Origin: Sinotaia quadrata
Taxonomy: Eukaryota; Mollusca; Gastropoda; Architaenioglossa; Viviparidae
Assembly: GCA_028829895.1 (NCBI GenBank)
Contig: CM054178.1
Coordinates: forward strand, 22,191,201-22,255,200
Direction of reading: 5' to 3'
DNA length: 64,000 nt
Every line of letters begins with the position of its first letter. Within the stretch, counting starts at the first letter, position 1. Of this stretch, positions 1-13,300 are shown one piece after another. A program made the position numbers and the translations under genes. Below the pieces are notes generated by a model. It was given only the letters and a program-made list of their open reading frames with translations, did no database searches and was not told where the DNA came from.

Positions 1-2190
1 ATGTTGTCTTGCTTGTTCATTAGTGGTTCTGTGTGTTTAAGATGACAGCAATTATTAATTTAAATTGTACTTGGTATCTAACAAATATATGTTCTGAAAT
101 CTACCAGATTTTTGTGGTTAATATTATTCTTTTTTGGTCATTGATTTGGAAAAAAAATATTTGTGTATGTAACCTTTATTCAGTTTTTATTTTATAAAAA
201 AAAAAAAGATTTTAATTAACATGAAATAATTTTATGTGAAAATTATGAATTGTAGTTTCATTTGAACATAGTGTGATTGGCATATTTTTTAACTATCCCC
301 CTCCCCCCCAAAAAATAGTGTAAATCTTGAAAACTTTGCAAACTGTTATTACTTTTTCTTTTTTCCTTAATATATTTTAAAAATAAAATTTGCTTTCATA
401 AACACAAAATGCATGCACAGTAGCCTGAGGTTTGAAGACTGGATTGACAACAAAATTTACATACAGTAATGTAATTATTAACATTACTGATATATCTAAA
501 CAATGTATAAACTCATCAGGGAAAACTAACCCACAGTGTAACAGCAAAAAACCCCACCTAAATAAAATAAATCAAATAAAAATTCAAATTAAAAGTTACC
601 TAAAGAGAAGTAAATTAAAAATTAACTAAACATATATTAAAAGGAAAACTAAACACTTTTTTCTTTTACAAAAGGAAAATATCAAGAGAAAACCTTGGGG
701 AAAAAGAAAAAAAATCTTAAAGTAAACAATCATAACAAAAATATGATACTGGTCATGGTATATACACATGCAACAAGGGCACATATACTTTACAAAACAT
801 AAAGGATGTCATGGGTATATATATATGTAATGTCATGTACAGAAAAACTGAATGGAATATCTGAAATAATATGAGAAGATAAAATCAGATAAGGCATGGA
901 TTCTGAAATGAAATCATGCTAGATTTAAAATTGGGAGTGACTTCATGCATATACAAATACAGGTGAGCGCATATAGTTATAAGATCATGGAATAGAATTT
1001 TGTAGAAGTAAAAACTACATACCAGACATCCTAGGATGTAAAAACTGGATGGGATTTCTGGGGTGGAGGGTTATGAAATACATGATTTGAAATGTCATCA
1101 CATCACAAAAGCAGAAACATACATTCCCACATACAGGAATCAGGCACTTAGACCACCTCATTGACATGCAGGTGAGCAGACTTTTGTGCCAACTTCTGCA
1201 GAGTTTATGTGTATTTTTTCGAAGGACAAGCTGTGTACTTCTGTGTTTAGGAACTGCTATAAAAAATATAGTCCCACTATGGCTTTTGTGTGTGGGTACT
1301 TTATTATGAGTTACAATATTCCTTTTTGCAGAACTTAACATCACCCATAAACAGACTATCAGCTCTCATGCACTTGTTAGCACAGTGTGTGACATAAAAT
1401 TATGCAGCTTCACAGTATAATATGTATGTTATCTGAAGTTGGCTAAGATAAAGCTGTACACAGTACCTGTGTTTTATTAAAGCCTTATATACCATGATTT
1501 ATTAGATTGACTACTATTCCACTCAGACTGCTGTTTGCCTCCCTTCAGTCGAAAAAACCAGCTGCCAGGGAAGATGGTTTATAAAAGGCAACAACTAATT
1601 AAACAAAAGCCTTTTATTACTATATGTCCTCAATTGTAGCTTATGATTTTAGTGGTTTAATTTGGCAATTCATAATGGCATGCTTATGAAATATAGTCAC
1701 ACATTCATTCATATTAAACAACAACCATCTGCCATTGAAACGGTAGAATTAAAAAGAAAAATGAGTCACTTGAAGATGGCAAAGATGTTCTGTCTTTAAA
1801 AGCATGTTTCTCTCTACAGTGGCATAGATTGATTTTCATTATAATTTAGAAAAAGTGAAACAAATTTGTGGATTATAATTTATATACAAACTCCCATGCA
1901 GTATGAAAAAAGGGAAATTCTCACCACAGTTAGTAATAATAATAAAATTTTCAATTTGTGCACTTAAAAGACACAGTATTGATTTAAACAGAGACAGTGA
2001 TAAAATACCTTCAAATGGTTGGTGCTTGTTGCTGTCAGTAGTGTCCAGTTTAAGGGATACAGGATCTTCAATTTATACTGAGGTTTGCGTGGGTGGGTGA
2101 TGAGAAAGAGGTAAAACTGGGTAATACCTAATCATGAAAATAAACCAGATGCTTTTAACATGTACATATTATTTTCAGCTTATACAGACC
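1..2190. other. AT-rich sequence, no gene seen
   Basis: No exon, RNA gene or clear transposon recognised. Open frames are short and low-complexity. A 109-aa minus-strand frame at 1015-1344 shows no recognisable similarity. Confidence 0.6.
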
Positions 2191-2390
2191 TTGTGCTGTT
2201 TTGTTTTTACTATATCATTTATAGAGCTGTTTTGTTCTCACTAGATCATTGGCTTTTGTTTTCACTATATCATTGTGCTGTTTTGTTTTCACTAGATCAT
2301 TGAGCTGTTTTGTTTTTTACTAGATCTTTGGACTGTTTTGTTTTCACTAGATCATTGTGTTGTTTTGTTTTCACTAGATCATTGGACCGC
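2191..2390. repeat. ~28-bp tandem repeat (TTTTGTTTTCACTAGATCATTG)
   Basis: About seven imperfect units of a TTGTTTTCACTAGATCATTG core, immediately before the mariner-like remnant. Confidence 0.8.
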
Positions 2391-2414
2391 ACAAAATTCA
2401 CAAACTTAAGTTTA

Positions 2415-2576
2415 AATTGTTCTTCCAGTCCCTTATTTACTAGATTTAGCTCTATAGGCCTTCTTCCTGTTCACAAAGCTGTAAAGTTTTGGGCCACAAT
2501 GAAATTTTCAATGAATGAAAAGGTCATTGCAGCAGCAGAGAGCTTTTATGAAGAGTTCAAAGAAAAGTCTTTATAA
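2415..2576 (+). pseudogene. Mariner-type transposase 3' remnant
   Basis: The plus-strand frame reads KFSMNEKVIAAAESFYEEF and stops shortly after, resembling the conserved C-terminal end of mariner transposases (K-F-x-x-N-E-x-V-I-A-A ... FY). Upstream residues SSPLFTRFSSIGLLP sit where the family has a SPDLAPSDFxLFP-like motif, so the third catalytic Asp appears lost. Short and degenerate, with no terminal repeats seen. Confidence 0.35.
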
Positions 2577-4796
2577 GGAGGGAATAAATAAGCAACAAAC
2601 ATTAAAAACAGACAAACCCCAGAAAAAACCTAAATGAAAAAAACAACACTGACCTATAATATTCACAACAATGACCTATATTCATAAAGTTAGTTTATTA
2701 GCAAACATTAACAGTAAGTCAACGTGATACTTTTCATTTAAGAAAATAATACAATAGCACAACTTCACATTTCTGTTTCACTCACATACCACAGTTAAAC
2801 TGAGGATAAGATAATACAATACTTGTAATTTCCCATCTTTTTACATTGCATGTAAAGACGCAATTGTCTATAAATGTTGCTTAAAATAATGCCCTCTCAA
2901 CAAAGGGGCATGTGAGTGAAAGAGAGTTATCAGTCTTTGTCATTCGTTTCCCCTTTTATTTTGCCCCACCACTCTGGCAGAATTTTCTTGAGACGATTTA
3001 TTAAGGTCACAAACACTGCAAGGTATTGTTATATTACTAGAAATGGATGTTCCAAAATATGGGCCTCTCAAAGTGAATGAGAAGCAATCTCATATTTAAT
3101 ATTTAATCATGCAGATGTAAATTTGCACAAAAGCCATAATCATACCTCATATATATTTATAAATATGTTTAAAAAGTCCATGCTGAGTATGTTCCTTGAA
3201 TAGTATTTATGCTGTTTATATTCACATTTTAAAAAAAATCAGTAATAAGTAAGATATAAGAGAAAAGGAAATAAAATATAAAATGTGAGATGGACATTCT
3301 CATCAAAATAATTTACAAAGTGGAAAAACTAAAATTGCACAGAAATTATTACTTTTTCAAGTGTTTTTTTTTTTTTTTTGTAATCTGTACCACACAACAA
3401 TTTAACAGTTTCATGCAATATTTTCAAGATATTCATCACTGCTGACCACCATGAATTTTATCTTTCTTAACTATAAATCTTTGTTGACTACAAGTCTTGA
3501 TTTAAGACAGAGCAAAGTATATTCAGAATATAAATATTGAGAAAATTACTTAATGGCAAACATCAACAATTCAAAAATACTTATCTCACTCCACAAACAT
3601 TCCTTAACCTCTTACGTTTCAAAGCTAATGCAGAAATGAACAAAAAAATGTAAAATTATCACTTTTTGTATTACCTTTTAAAGAAAAAATATACCATTGG
3701 GATTGATATATTACATAGATGAAATATTTCCATTTTGAGCATCTGATCAAAGATGTTTTAAAGCATATTTCACTTTTTACTACCGTGGGTAATTGAGTGT
3801 ATCTGTTCACATCGACTTTATTGATACGTGGCTAGTTAAAATTTTAAAGCACACTTCAGACTGATCATATATATATTTCAGTTAAACTATTATTTTAAAT
3901 TCTAAGTAGCTACTGACCTTGCTCCATATAAAATTTATTTTACTGTCTTATAATTAGATACAGCAATTAAAACTGCTTTTTAATAATTTATCTCTCTCTT
4001 CAGACAAATGACAGGAGTAAAGACAACAATCAAACAAAAATGCCTGCATTCTAATACCCACTTTTATTTTATAAAATGGAAGTTATTATAAAGTAAAAAA
4101 AGGAATATTTGGCAGACTAATATTACAATATAAAACAGGCCAGTTTATTATGGTAAGACCTGAATTTTGTCTTATTTATTTGGCAGTTATGTGGAGATTT
4201 AAAAACAGTAAATGGCTGATTTAAATATAGATGTCATTCTTGACAGCCGAAATTATTATTAATGAAAATCATTGGTATGCCATTCATATTTGTGCTGCCA
4301 ACGGTGGAGTGAGTAATTTAGAACTAAAAAAAGTCTGACCTTCGAGGAACAACAATTTCCAGTTTCCAGATTTGAGTATAAAGTTAATGGATTAAAAAAC
4401 ATTATGGGCAAAATATGCGAGTTAATTTACAATTACAAGTGAGCATTTTATACAAATATATACACACACACATATATATACATGAAACTTTAAACTCAAA
4501 CAAATAAGACAAACACCTGAATTGATATAGAAAATATTTTTGTACAAAAGTGAAAACCATTGCCATAGGTTAAAAATATGACTATAATCCGTAGTTGTGG
4601 ATGTAAATAAACATAGAAAGTGTTCAATTCAGATATGAAGAAAGTCTTGGATACATTAAAAGAGCAACTCACCAAAACAAAAGTATTTATTTATTACTTT
4701 AGATGACACTTTCAAATGTACGTAATTTCTATTAAACAATGCTACTAACCATGTATGATAATAATGACAGCAGTAGATTTGAGAAGACACTAAATG
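2577..4796. other. AT-rich sequence, no gene seen
   Basis: Stop-rich on both strands, with homopolymer tracts (for example T at 3364-3380) and a short CA/TA run near 4459. Nothing else supported. Confidence 0.6.
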
Positions 4797-6420
4797 TGGT
4801 GGAGTAAATTTGCTTAAACCTACTTGTAGACATAGTTGTTATATAAATTGTTAAACTGTCGAAGTGATCCGACCTTAGGCACCCCTTATGATGGCATTTT
4901 TTGTGTCAGAGTTGGAGTAAACATTTTGAGTTGAGAATATGCTAGAAATTGCTGTTGCAATCCAAACCAGTTCCAAATGCATGAGTAGGTTTTATTATCC
5001 AATGGTAATGATTTACAGGAATGAGACCAGCCAATGGGCTGACATCAAAAGTTTACTTGCTGTAGAGTATTCTATTGTCTAATCACTTTGAATTTAGAGA
5101 GGTAAGAAGTCCGGTCATAAAAGGTGGCCGTTAGCTTAATGGTGAGTTAACTGACTGATTGAGAGAAAATGGGCTTAGAAATATTTCGTGCATGTTGCTA
5201 TTGATATGTTATACTTGTGTTTTACTTAGAGATGTATTGTGTGAGTAAACTATTATTTCTATAAGTTTTTGAACTAAGATGCTTGTATATATAATATGCT
5301 AAACACTTGATATTGTTTCTTGTGAATGCACTCATAAAATTTATATGCTGTACTATTATGCTGTGTGTGTGTATTGGGCTAATAAATACTGTTGCAGGAA
5401 ACTGTAAGTTGAGGCTTGAATGTAAGAATGGAGTTAAAGATGAATGAACTGGAAACTTAGTGTTTGTTCCCTGATTATATTTTATAGGGAATAAGCAGCC
5501 TTTCCTTGTTTTACCTGAATCTCCTGGTTTACTGATTATAAACCGCTATGACTGCAGCAGACATGAGAAGTATCTACCACAGTGTAGTAGTGAAAGGAAT
5601 ACACTACACTCCATTCATGTATGGTGGCAAAGTAGGCTGACTATATCAAGCAAAACATTTCTGGTACAAGGAAGTTATTGGAAATTGCTACAATTGTTGT
5701 TCTGAGGGAGCTAATATTGTGGAGTACCAGATGGCCTCGAGAGTATAGTGGCTAGTCAAGTGTCCTACAACGTGTGAAAGGAAAAGTGTGGAATTTGTAG
5801 TAAAAAGGTGAACAATAAACTTGTTACTGTTATGAAAAGCACGTGAAAAAGACTATTACGGCTTCACCTAGACAAGGTTATGTAGAAACTATTATTGCTT
5901 CTCTCTAATAACTCCATTTCTATTCTCTGATAAGAACTATCCTGAGATTTGTATTGACACTAATCTGTTAAATTGTGTTTTAGGATATAAGTATTAAAAT
6001 TTTTTAAACATGGTTTCATGGAAATATTGATGTTAAGTAATCTTTTTTATTGTATTTGTTGTATGTATATTTGATTGTTGATTTAATAAATTTATTGACC
6101 TTCTTACACACATTAATAACCTTATGATGGAAAAGAAAGTGGGTGGATGGGGGCTCACTAAATATTGATTTAAAGATGGATTTTTCTTCTCTTTTAGTAA
6201 GAAGTTTTCTACCTATGGAAATATTGTGTGATAGTAAATGTTTTGTCATTAATGATGTGGAAGAGAGATAACATTTACTGTGCCTGCATATCTGCCAAGT
6301 GAGTGAGACAAATGGTGTCTTCTGGAGAATTATTCACAACATAAATTAAGAGTCTCATCACTTGTAATTAGTTATGAATGATTCATTAATAATAATAATA
6401 ATCATAACCATTAACTAGGT
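4797..6420 (-). mobile_element. Dispersed repeat family, copy A (~1.6 kb, minus orientation)
   Basis: Its reverse complement matches the repeats at 16750, 25086, 42165 and 47860. Shared blocks include the ATTACAAGTGATGAGA start, GAAAACTTCTTACTA, GAGCCCCCATCCACCCAC, ATAGAAATGGAGTTATTA and the ...GCCCATTGGCTGGTCT end section. No protein-coding capacity was seen. The family is probably a non-autonomous transposon or solo LTR. It is 3' of LEMD3 and begins at a TTATTA-rich tract (its 5' end). Confidence 0.75.
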
Positions 6421-7608
6421 TTCGTTGGCACACTAAGCAAGTCAGAAGGAATGGTGAGGCAAAAATGTACATTACTCAAAACAGTTTTGGAGCTAGACTG
6501 TAGGTAATATTTTTTTTGGTTTCCTTATTTAGCTGCACTAAACTTACAAACAATATATCAAGCCACCAACAACATGCACATATAGTATCCAATACTGGAA
6601 ATCTATACCAAACTTCAACATATGCTATCTCCTCTAATTTTCAGCATTTACTCTCATTTACACACACACAAGCAGGCATGCATACATACATATGCACTAT
6701 ATAAATGCCATTATTTTAAACAGTTGTATTCAAATTACAACCATTTCTGAGAAAAATAAAATGTTGGGAGCACATTTGGAGAGACATACTTTAAATTAAA
6801 TTAAGTTTCAAAGTTTGGGACTTTCAAAGAGAGGATTTGTTCTATTATAATCCCAGAACAAACAACAAGCTGAGTGTAACATTAAGTGTATGCTTTTCAA
6901 CTCATTAGTGCCATAATGCCAACTTCTCAGAACCCACCTGAAAACTACAGCTGTTGGTAAGGTTTCACATTTCAACACTTGCAATAATTAGCAGTGCTCA
7001 CAGAAGTAAATTCCCTTCATTAATATAAAAAAAGAAAAGAATAATTCCTAGCAGTGACAAATTCCAATGAAAATACCATTTCCTGGTGAAACAAAGTAGT
7101 GCATGAAATGGTCCAAGTGTTTATAGAAAACAATTGTTTGTTTGCTGGAGAAAACCTATACATTTCATGAAGTGTATACTCTATGAAGAATCTCATGATG
7201 GAACCATTTGTTTGAAAGGGTGAACTGTGGCTTGGCAACACAAATTCAATTTGTACAAAGGTTTTATCAGCATGTTAATTTTCCTGGGTTCAAGTGTAAT
7301 GGAACATTATTTACTTAAAGCAGTGCAGAGAGAGTTTTTCCAGATTATGTTTTTATGAGCAGACTTTTAAAGAATTCTGTACTCAATGCATACAGTGCTG
7401 GACTGATGAGACATTTACATGATTAATGATACTCATTATTCTCACCAAACCCATATATTTTGACTACACAAGACGATCCAGAATTCTTTACAAAATTTGT
7501 AGACATTAGAAAACTGAAACAATACACAGGCGATTCTTATAAACAATACTGAGAAACAGAAGTTGTGACCAATTTAAAATCAATTACATGAATGTATTAA
7601 TCTAAACT

Positions 7609-8603
7609 TTTATTGAAATAACAACTAAATAACAGCAAAAAATAAGACAACCAAAAATAAAAGAAAGGGAAAGTGCACTTTTAATACTTATTTAATTTTA
7701 CAAATTAGTGCTGTTCTTATAAGTCATTTTAGCTTCATGTGCTTAAAAATCAGAGAAAAGATATCTATTCAGTTTTGTTTTCTAATATTACGTACTTAAC
7801 ACTTTACTTTTATCCTTATGTTCTTAACACACACACACACGCACAGAAATTACCATGCTTATGTACACACCCATTTCATAAAGGCACACAAAGAAAAGAA
7901 GCAAGCTTGAAAATCCTGGCATATTATGGAACATAGGTCAAGCACTTTCTACAGTAACCTCATAACCATGATTTTGTGACGCGGCACTCATATTTCAAAC
8001 CAAAGAGAAACTAAGTTTGCTCTGAAATCAATGCAAAACAAATTCACAAGCTTAATACTACTGGATCCTACGATCTTGTGTACCATCTGTCCTGAACAAA
8101 GGGATCACTAGATGTTCAAATGTAAACAATCACAAAATAAAAGTCAATGAGAGGAACATATAAAAAAAAAGAAAAAGAAAGAAAAAAAGTTGTGGTTTTA
8201 TAATAACAAAGTTAATTGTTACTGTGCTGCAGCAGAAGTGCCGATTTGTTAAAGAAATGAAATAAGCAATTCACATATCTAAGGCAAGACTGGAGGAAGA
8301 AGAAATAAAAGAAATATATCCCAGCGAAATATCACTTCCTTTGGATATGCATTTTCAAGAGTTATATTCAACTTGGATTAAGAACAAACAACCCATATTT
8401 CCATCCAGTAATGTAAATTCTCTGCTGACCTGCATGTCGTTCAGCACTTTCATATCAACCAGACACAGCATCTGTATTAATGATTCAACCCTCCATCCAA
8501 TGATTCAGTGTGTAAAACCCTCTCTATGAAAAGCTGTATAAAAGGCAAATACACCACAGCTTGGATTCATGGACAAAACTCCAAGCTAGTGAGATGAAGA
8601 CAG
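7609..8603 (-). other. LEMD3: Probable LEMD3 3' UTR
   Basis: After the LEMD3 stop no coding sequence follows on the minus strand. The first clear minus-strand AATAAA is at 7614-7609, so the transcript may end just beyond it. Weaker variants occur earlier, for example ATTAAA near 7690. The true cleavage site cannot be fixed from sequence alone. Confidence 0.35.
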
Positions 8604-8755
8604 CTATGTCATCTCGAGAGAAGAGCGATGATATGGTTGGGCAAGTGAGCGCATCTGATTGGTGGAAGGTTGAAGGGGGCGCCAAGCAAACTTGGCTTCT
8701 GGCCACCGGCCGTAATAGTGTTCTTCTTTCAGCAGTTTCACAGTTACAAGGCGCC
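8604..8755 (-). CDS. LEMD3: LEMD3 exon 14: RRM end, C-terminus, stop
   Basis: A 152-nt coding part encoding residues 673-722 and TAG at 8606-8604. GRLVTVKLL completes the RRM and is followed by HYYGRWPEA, where vertebrates have an RYHHRFP-type motif. The tail is short and Ser-rich. Acceptor AAATTTCAG. Confidence 0.95.
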
Positions 8756-10287
8756 CTGAAATTTGAAGTCAATACATAATATTAATTTAGTTAAGAGTTT
8801 TATCTCTAGGAAATGTCATCCATGTATCACTTAATAACAACAGTAAACAATTTTTAACACGTTCATCCCCCTTTGTTGTACAGTTTATATTTTAAAACTC
8901 CATTTCTGTGTATATTTGTAAGCATTAATAGTGTCCTACTTTCTTCTCCCACCCCCCCTACCCCACTCAACCAAATTCAAAAATCACTAACTGCTTAAGT
9001 CTTTCCAAAGCATAGTTCTGTTAATTAGTTTAATTAACTTATAATTAAAAAGTTTGAAAAAAATTTATACAACAAACTCCATAATAATAAGAGGTTTAAA
9101 TCTCTGTGTGTGCATATATGTATATGTGTGTATGAGTTCCAGACTAAACACAGAGGAATAAAATTCATCTTAATACCATTTCATTCAATGGTACTGCTTC
9201 TATTCGACTCCTGCCATTTCAAGCACAACAAATCAGTTCCATCACTTTAATTATAGTTATTTCAGCAAGATTATTTTAAAAAAAATAATAAAACGTGAAT
9301 GAGAATTAGAAGATTAATCAGTTCAGTCATTTAATTATTATTATTTTATCAACAAGGATTTTTGAAAAAAATAAAATAAAACATGAGTAAATTAAAAGAA
9401 TATTGATCAAAAGTTCTTATGCGATCCAAATTCCAAACTAAATAAATATAATTAAAAATAAAGCCAAGCCAAAAGATATTTTTAAAATGAAAGGAAAAAA
9501 ATTTAATCAAAAATTTAAATTAAAAAAAATTAAGGGAGAAAAAAGAATTCAGATATAATTTTTCTTTAATACGAGCCATTAAATTACTATTTTTCTCTAC
9601 TAACTCTTGTATGGCATTCTTTAAGACATGTCCCATGAAGACGTGTACAAGCAATGTGTTTTGTTACGTGTACGCAAACTATTATTTTCTTTTATTAGAT
9701 CCCACTGGAGACAGAAGCAAAGAAAGCCAGAAGGGAAAACAAAGGATGAAAATGAGTGTTGGCAACATGCACAACCATTAAAAACTGAAAAGAACCAAGT
9801 GAAAATCTTACCATCAAACCACCAGCCATGCAAAGCTTGTCGCACTTGGCCTGCAGCTTCTCTGCTATTGCACTTGACATACACACAACCCTGTAAGCAT
9901 ACACAACCGATATTATGATTAAAAGAGAGAAACAAAACCATGTAACAAACCTTTTACAAAACAAACAAATGTGCACACCTATTAGTGTAATAGTACAGGT
10001 GCACAATAAATACATAAACAATCAATGTGTTTACAATACATAATATTTACTTTAACAATCAATGTCTTACACTACAGATACACAATACTGATTGTACATA
10101 TTAATAAAAAAAGAAATAAAAGAATCATTGTATGAATACATGCTATTTTATGTGCAGAGGATTCATGTGAATCATAATTTCTACATTTGGACACCCAGAC
10201 AAGTTGGTTTAAAAGAAAGTAGAAAAAGATAGTTGATATTTGACAAGCACTTGAAGTTTATTCAATCTTACAGACAACAACAAACAT

Positions 10288-10332
<45 letters not shown>

Positions 10333-13300
10333 CAAAGCATGCCCTAATGAGAGAATAATTATATAATGTTGACCTCTCTGGAACTCTTGTCGACATAGAC
10401 GTGAACAAGACTTTTGATATCTCGACACTTTTCCAGCAGGGCATCCTTCACACTCTCTTCCCATTGTTCATCATTCTCTCTGGATAAGAGGAGAATAAAA
10501 TAACATGCACAGCTTAAAATTAAAATAAATACTATTCAGAACAACTTGGATGAATATTATTTAAAGGTCTGCGAATACTAATTGTGGTAGAAATTTAATG
10601 TGAATTTCATCGTTAGGAAAATACTGTAAAACTACTTACTACTGCTTACATTCTATGACTTAACTATTTTATCCTTTGACACGCTATTTTACAGGAAAAT
10701 AAGAGTGAGAAAATTTAATTGCTGAAATATTTCAGAAAATAAAAAAAAAATACGCTGGGTATGGAGCAGACCATATGTGGCTGAGCAGAAGCTGCCAGTA
10801 AGTGTTCACTGATACATCACAGTGAGTAATAAACAACCATATGAGTTAGTGAAATTTCATGGTGCTGTGTGTGAGTAACAACCACATAAGCTAGTGAAAT
10901 TTCATGATGATGTCTGTGTTCAGTAGTTCAAGCAATATAGGCAAGGCTAAACATCACTGAGCTCAGGATATATGTGTCAGAAACAACAACAAAAATAAAT
11001 GAAAGTCATACCATGGATGGTGGTGGGGAAAATGAACAATGTTCCTAGTTATTTAGCAATGATATATTGCAAGAAAGAAGAGCAGGCAGGACCCTTCCTG
11101 TATTTCAAACTATTTCAAACCTTTCTATAGCAATGTTAGAAAATTAAATAGAAAGTGAGCATTTAATAACAACACTTTTGATAATACCTTGAAATGGCTA
11201 TGAACTATTACTCAAATTCATATAAGATAAATTTTACAAGCACTGACAATTTCTCTGGGGTGTGTGTGTATGTGTGCATACATGCTTAAGTGTGTTTCTG
11301 TGATACAAATCTGTAAACTTACACTTCCTTGTCAAACATATTTCGGATTTTCAAACAAGGTGTGGGACTGTACACAGAAGTTGATAAGTTGTTTTCATTG
11401 TGTTCTCCAAAAGCTGGAAACAAAAACAAAAAAACCCCAATAAAGCTGAAAAAAAAAACCCAACCCCAAACCAACCCAAACACAATACACAAAAGATAGC
11501 CCTAGCTTAGCCATGTGTTTTTGTAATAATGCAATTTTCATTTTACAACATGTTTTCATATAATATGCTCACAAAGTGAAATAACGTGATTCATAAGAAG
11601 GTATGTGTGTATGTAATACTAAAATAATTCATAAAATAAAATAAAAAAAAAAAAGCAACAATAAAATTAAAACTGTTATATTATTTATGAATTTACTGTT
11701 GATATTACCTGGCTGCTAATTCATCAGTCACATATTAATCCCTGACAATAATAACCAAGTATGAAATAAGACTTATCTTGTCCCTGACATCAATAAAATA
11801 ATCTAGGATACAACAAGTCTTATCTTGTCCCTGCCATTAATACCCCAAGGCACAACAAGTCTTATCTTTCCATGCCATTAATGAGCCAGTGCACAAGGCT
11901 TATCTCAGCCCAGCCATTAATAATCTAGTACACAACAAGTCTCATCTTGTCCTTACCATTAATAATCTAACACACAAGGCTTTGTTTTGTCCTTGTTAAT
12001 AATTTAGTACACAACAAGGCTCATCTTGTCCTTGCCTTTAATAATCTAGCACACAAGGCTTTGTTTTGTCCTTGTTAATAATTTAGTACACAACAAGGTT
12101 CATCTTGTCCTTGCCTTTAATAATCTAGCACACAAGGCTTTGTTTTGTCCTTACCATTAATAATCTAGCACACAAGGCTTTGTTTTGTCCTTGTTAATAA
12201 TTTAGTACACAACAAGGTTCATCTTGTCCTTGCCTTTAATAATCTAGCACACAAGGCTTTGTTTTGTCCTTACCATTAATAATCTAGCACACAAGGCTTT
12301 GTTTTGTCCTTGTTAATAATTTAGTACACAACAAGGTTCATCTTGTCCTTGCCTTTAATAATCTAGCACACAAGGCTTTGTTTTGTCCTTACCATTAATA
12401 ATCTAGCACACAAGGCTTTGTTTTGTCCTTGTTAATAATCCAAGGCACACCAAGGTTATCTTGTCCCTGCTGTTAATACCTAAGCATACATCTTTATTTC
12501 AGTAAAAGCATGACCATTCATTATCTCGGACATCAAAATAAGCTTTACGGTATTATGGTTTACCTTGCCCTTGCCACACTTTTCCTCCATTTGGTACAAT
12601 CTGCAGCAACAAACAAATTAAAAAAAAATATATGTGTGTATAATATAAAACCAGCATATTTATAGTGTTAAACAAAAATATTAAAAAATTATTTAATCTA
12701 ATTCCAATATCTATAAATGAATACCATTTTGAAGATTTGAGGTGTTCCACACAAAGGCAATCTGCCGAGTTGAAAAATCGTTTTTTTTAAATTCTTCTTT
12801 ATAGCACTTACTGTTCAAATTTCAAAGTTTTGACAATACACTTGTGTATGCTGGCTTAGAAAGGAGATAATATATACAATTTGGCAAGGTTGAAATGCAT
12901 GAGACTTGTGTTCAAACTTAGCTGTAAACTGTTTAGCAGGTGTGTTTGACATTCCTCGATTGCATTTTATTCATTCATTTAAAAAAACAAAACTAATTAC
13001 CCTCATAATGAGTAAGTGACAGTCATCCTCACCTTCAACAAGCTGACTATTCAGGGAAGCATTAGAAATATGTGTGGATAAGGAAAAGTGTGCAAGCAAA
13101 GGAAAAAAAAAGAACTCTGGTTTGGCTTACACTGGTGTGAAAACTTCAAAACCTGTAGCTGTTGCTGGGATCACCTTGTTTGTTTAGGTCCTTTTAAGTA
13201 TGCAAAAATTCATGTTGTTTTTGATAATGTGGGCACTGGGTGATTATAATATCAGCATAATCAGCAGAACAGCTATCTTAAAGTGTAAAAAGGAGCCAGG

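Noticed and set aside
1015..1344. 109-aa minus-strand frame
   Set aside because: No recognisable motifs. Considered as a transposon fragment but nothing supports it.
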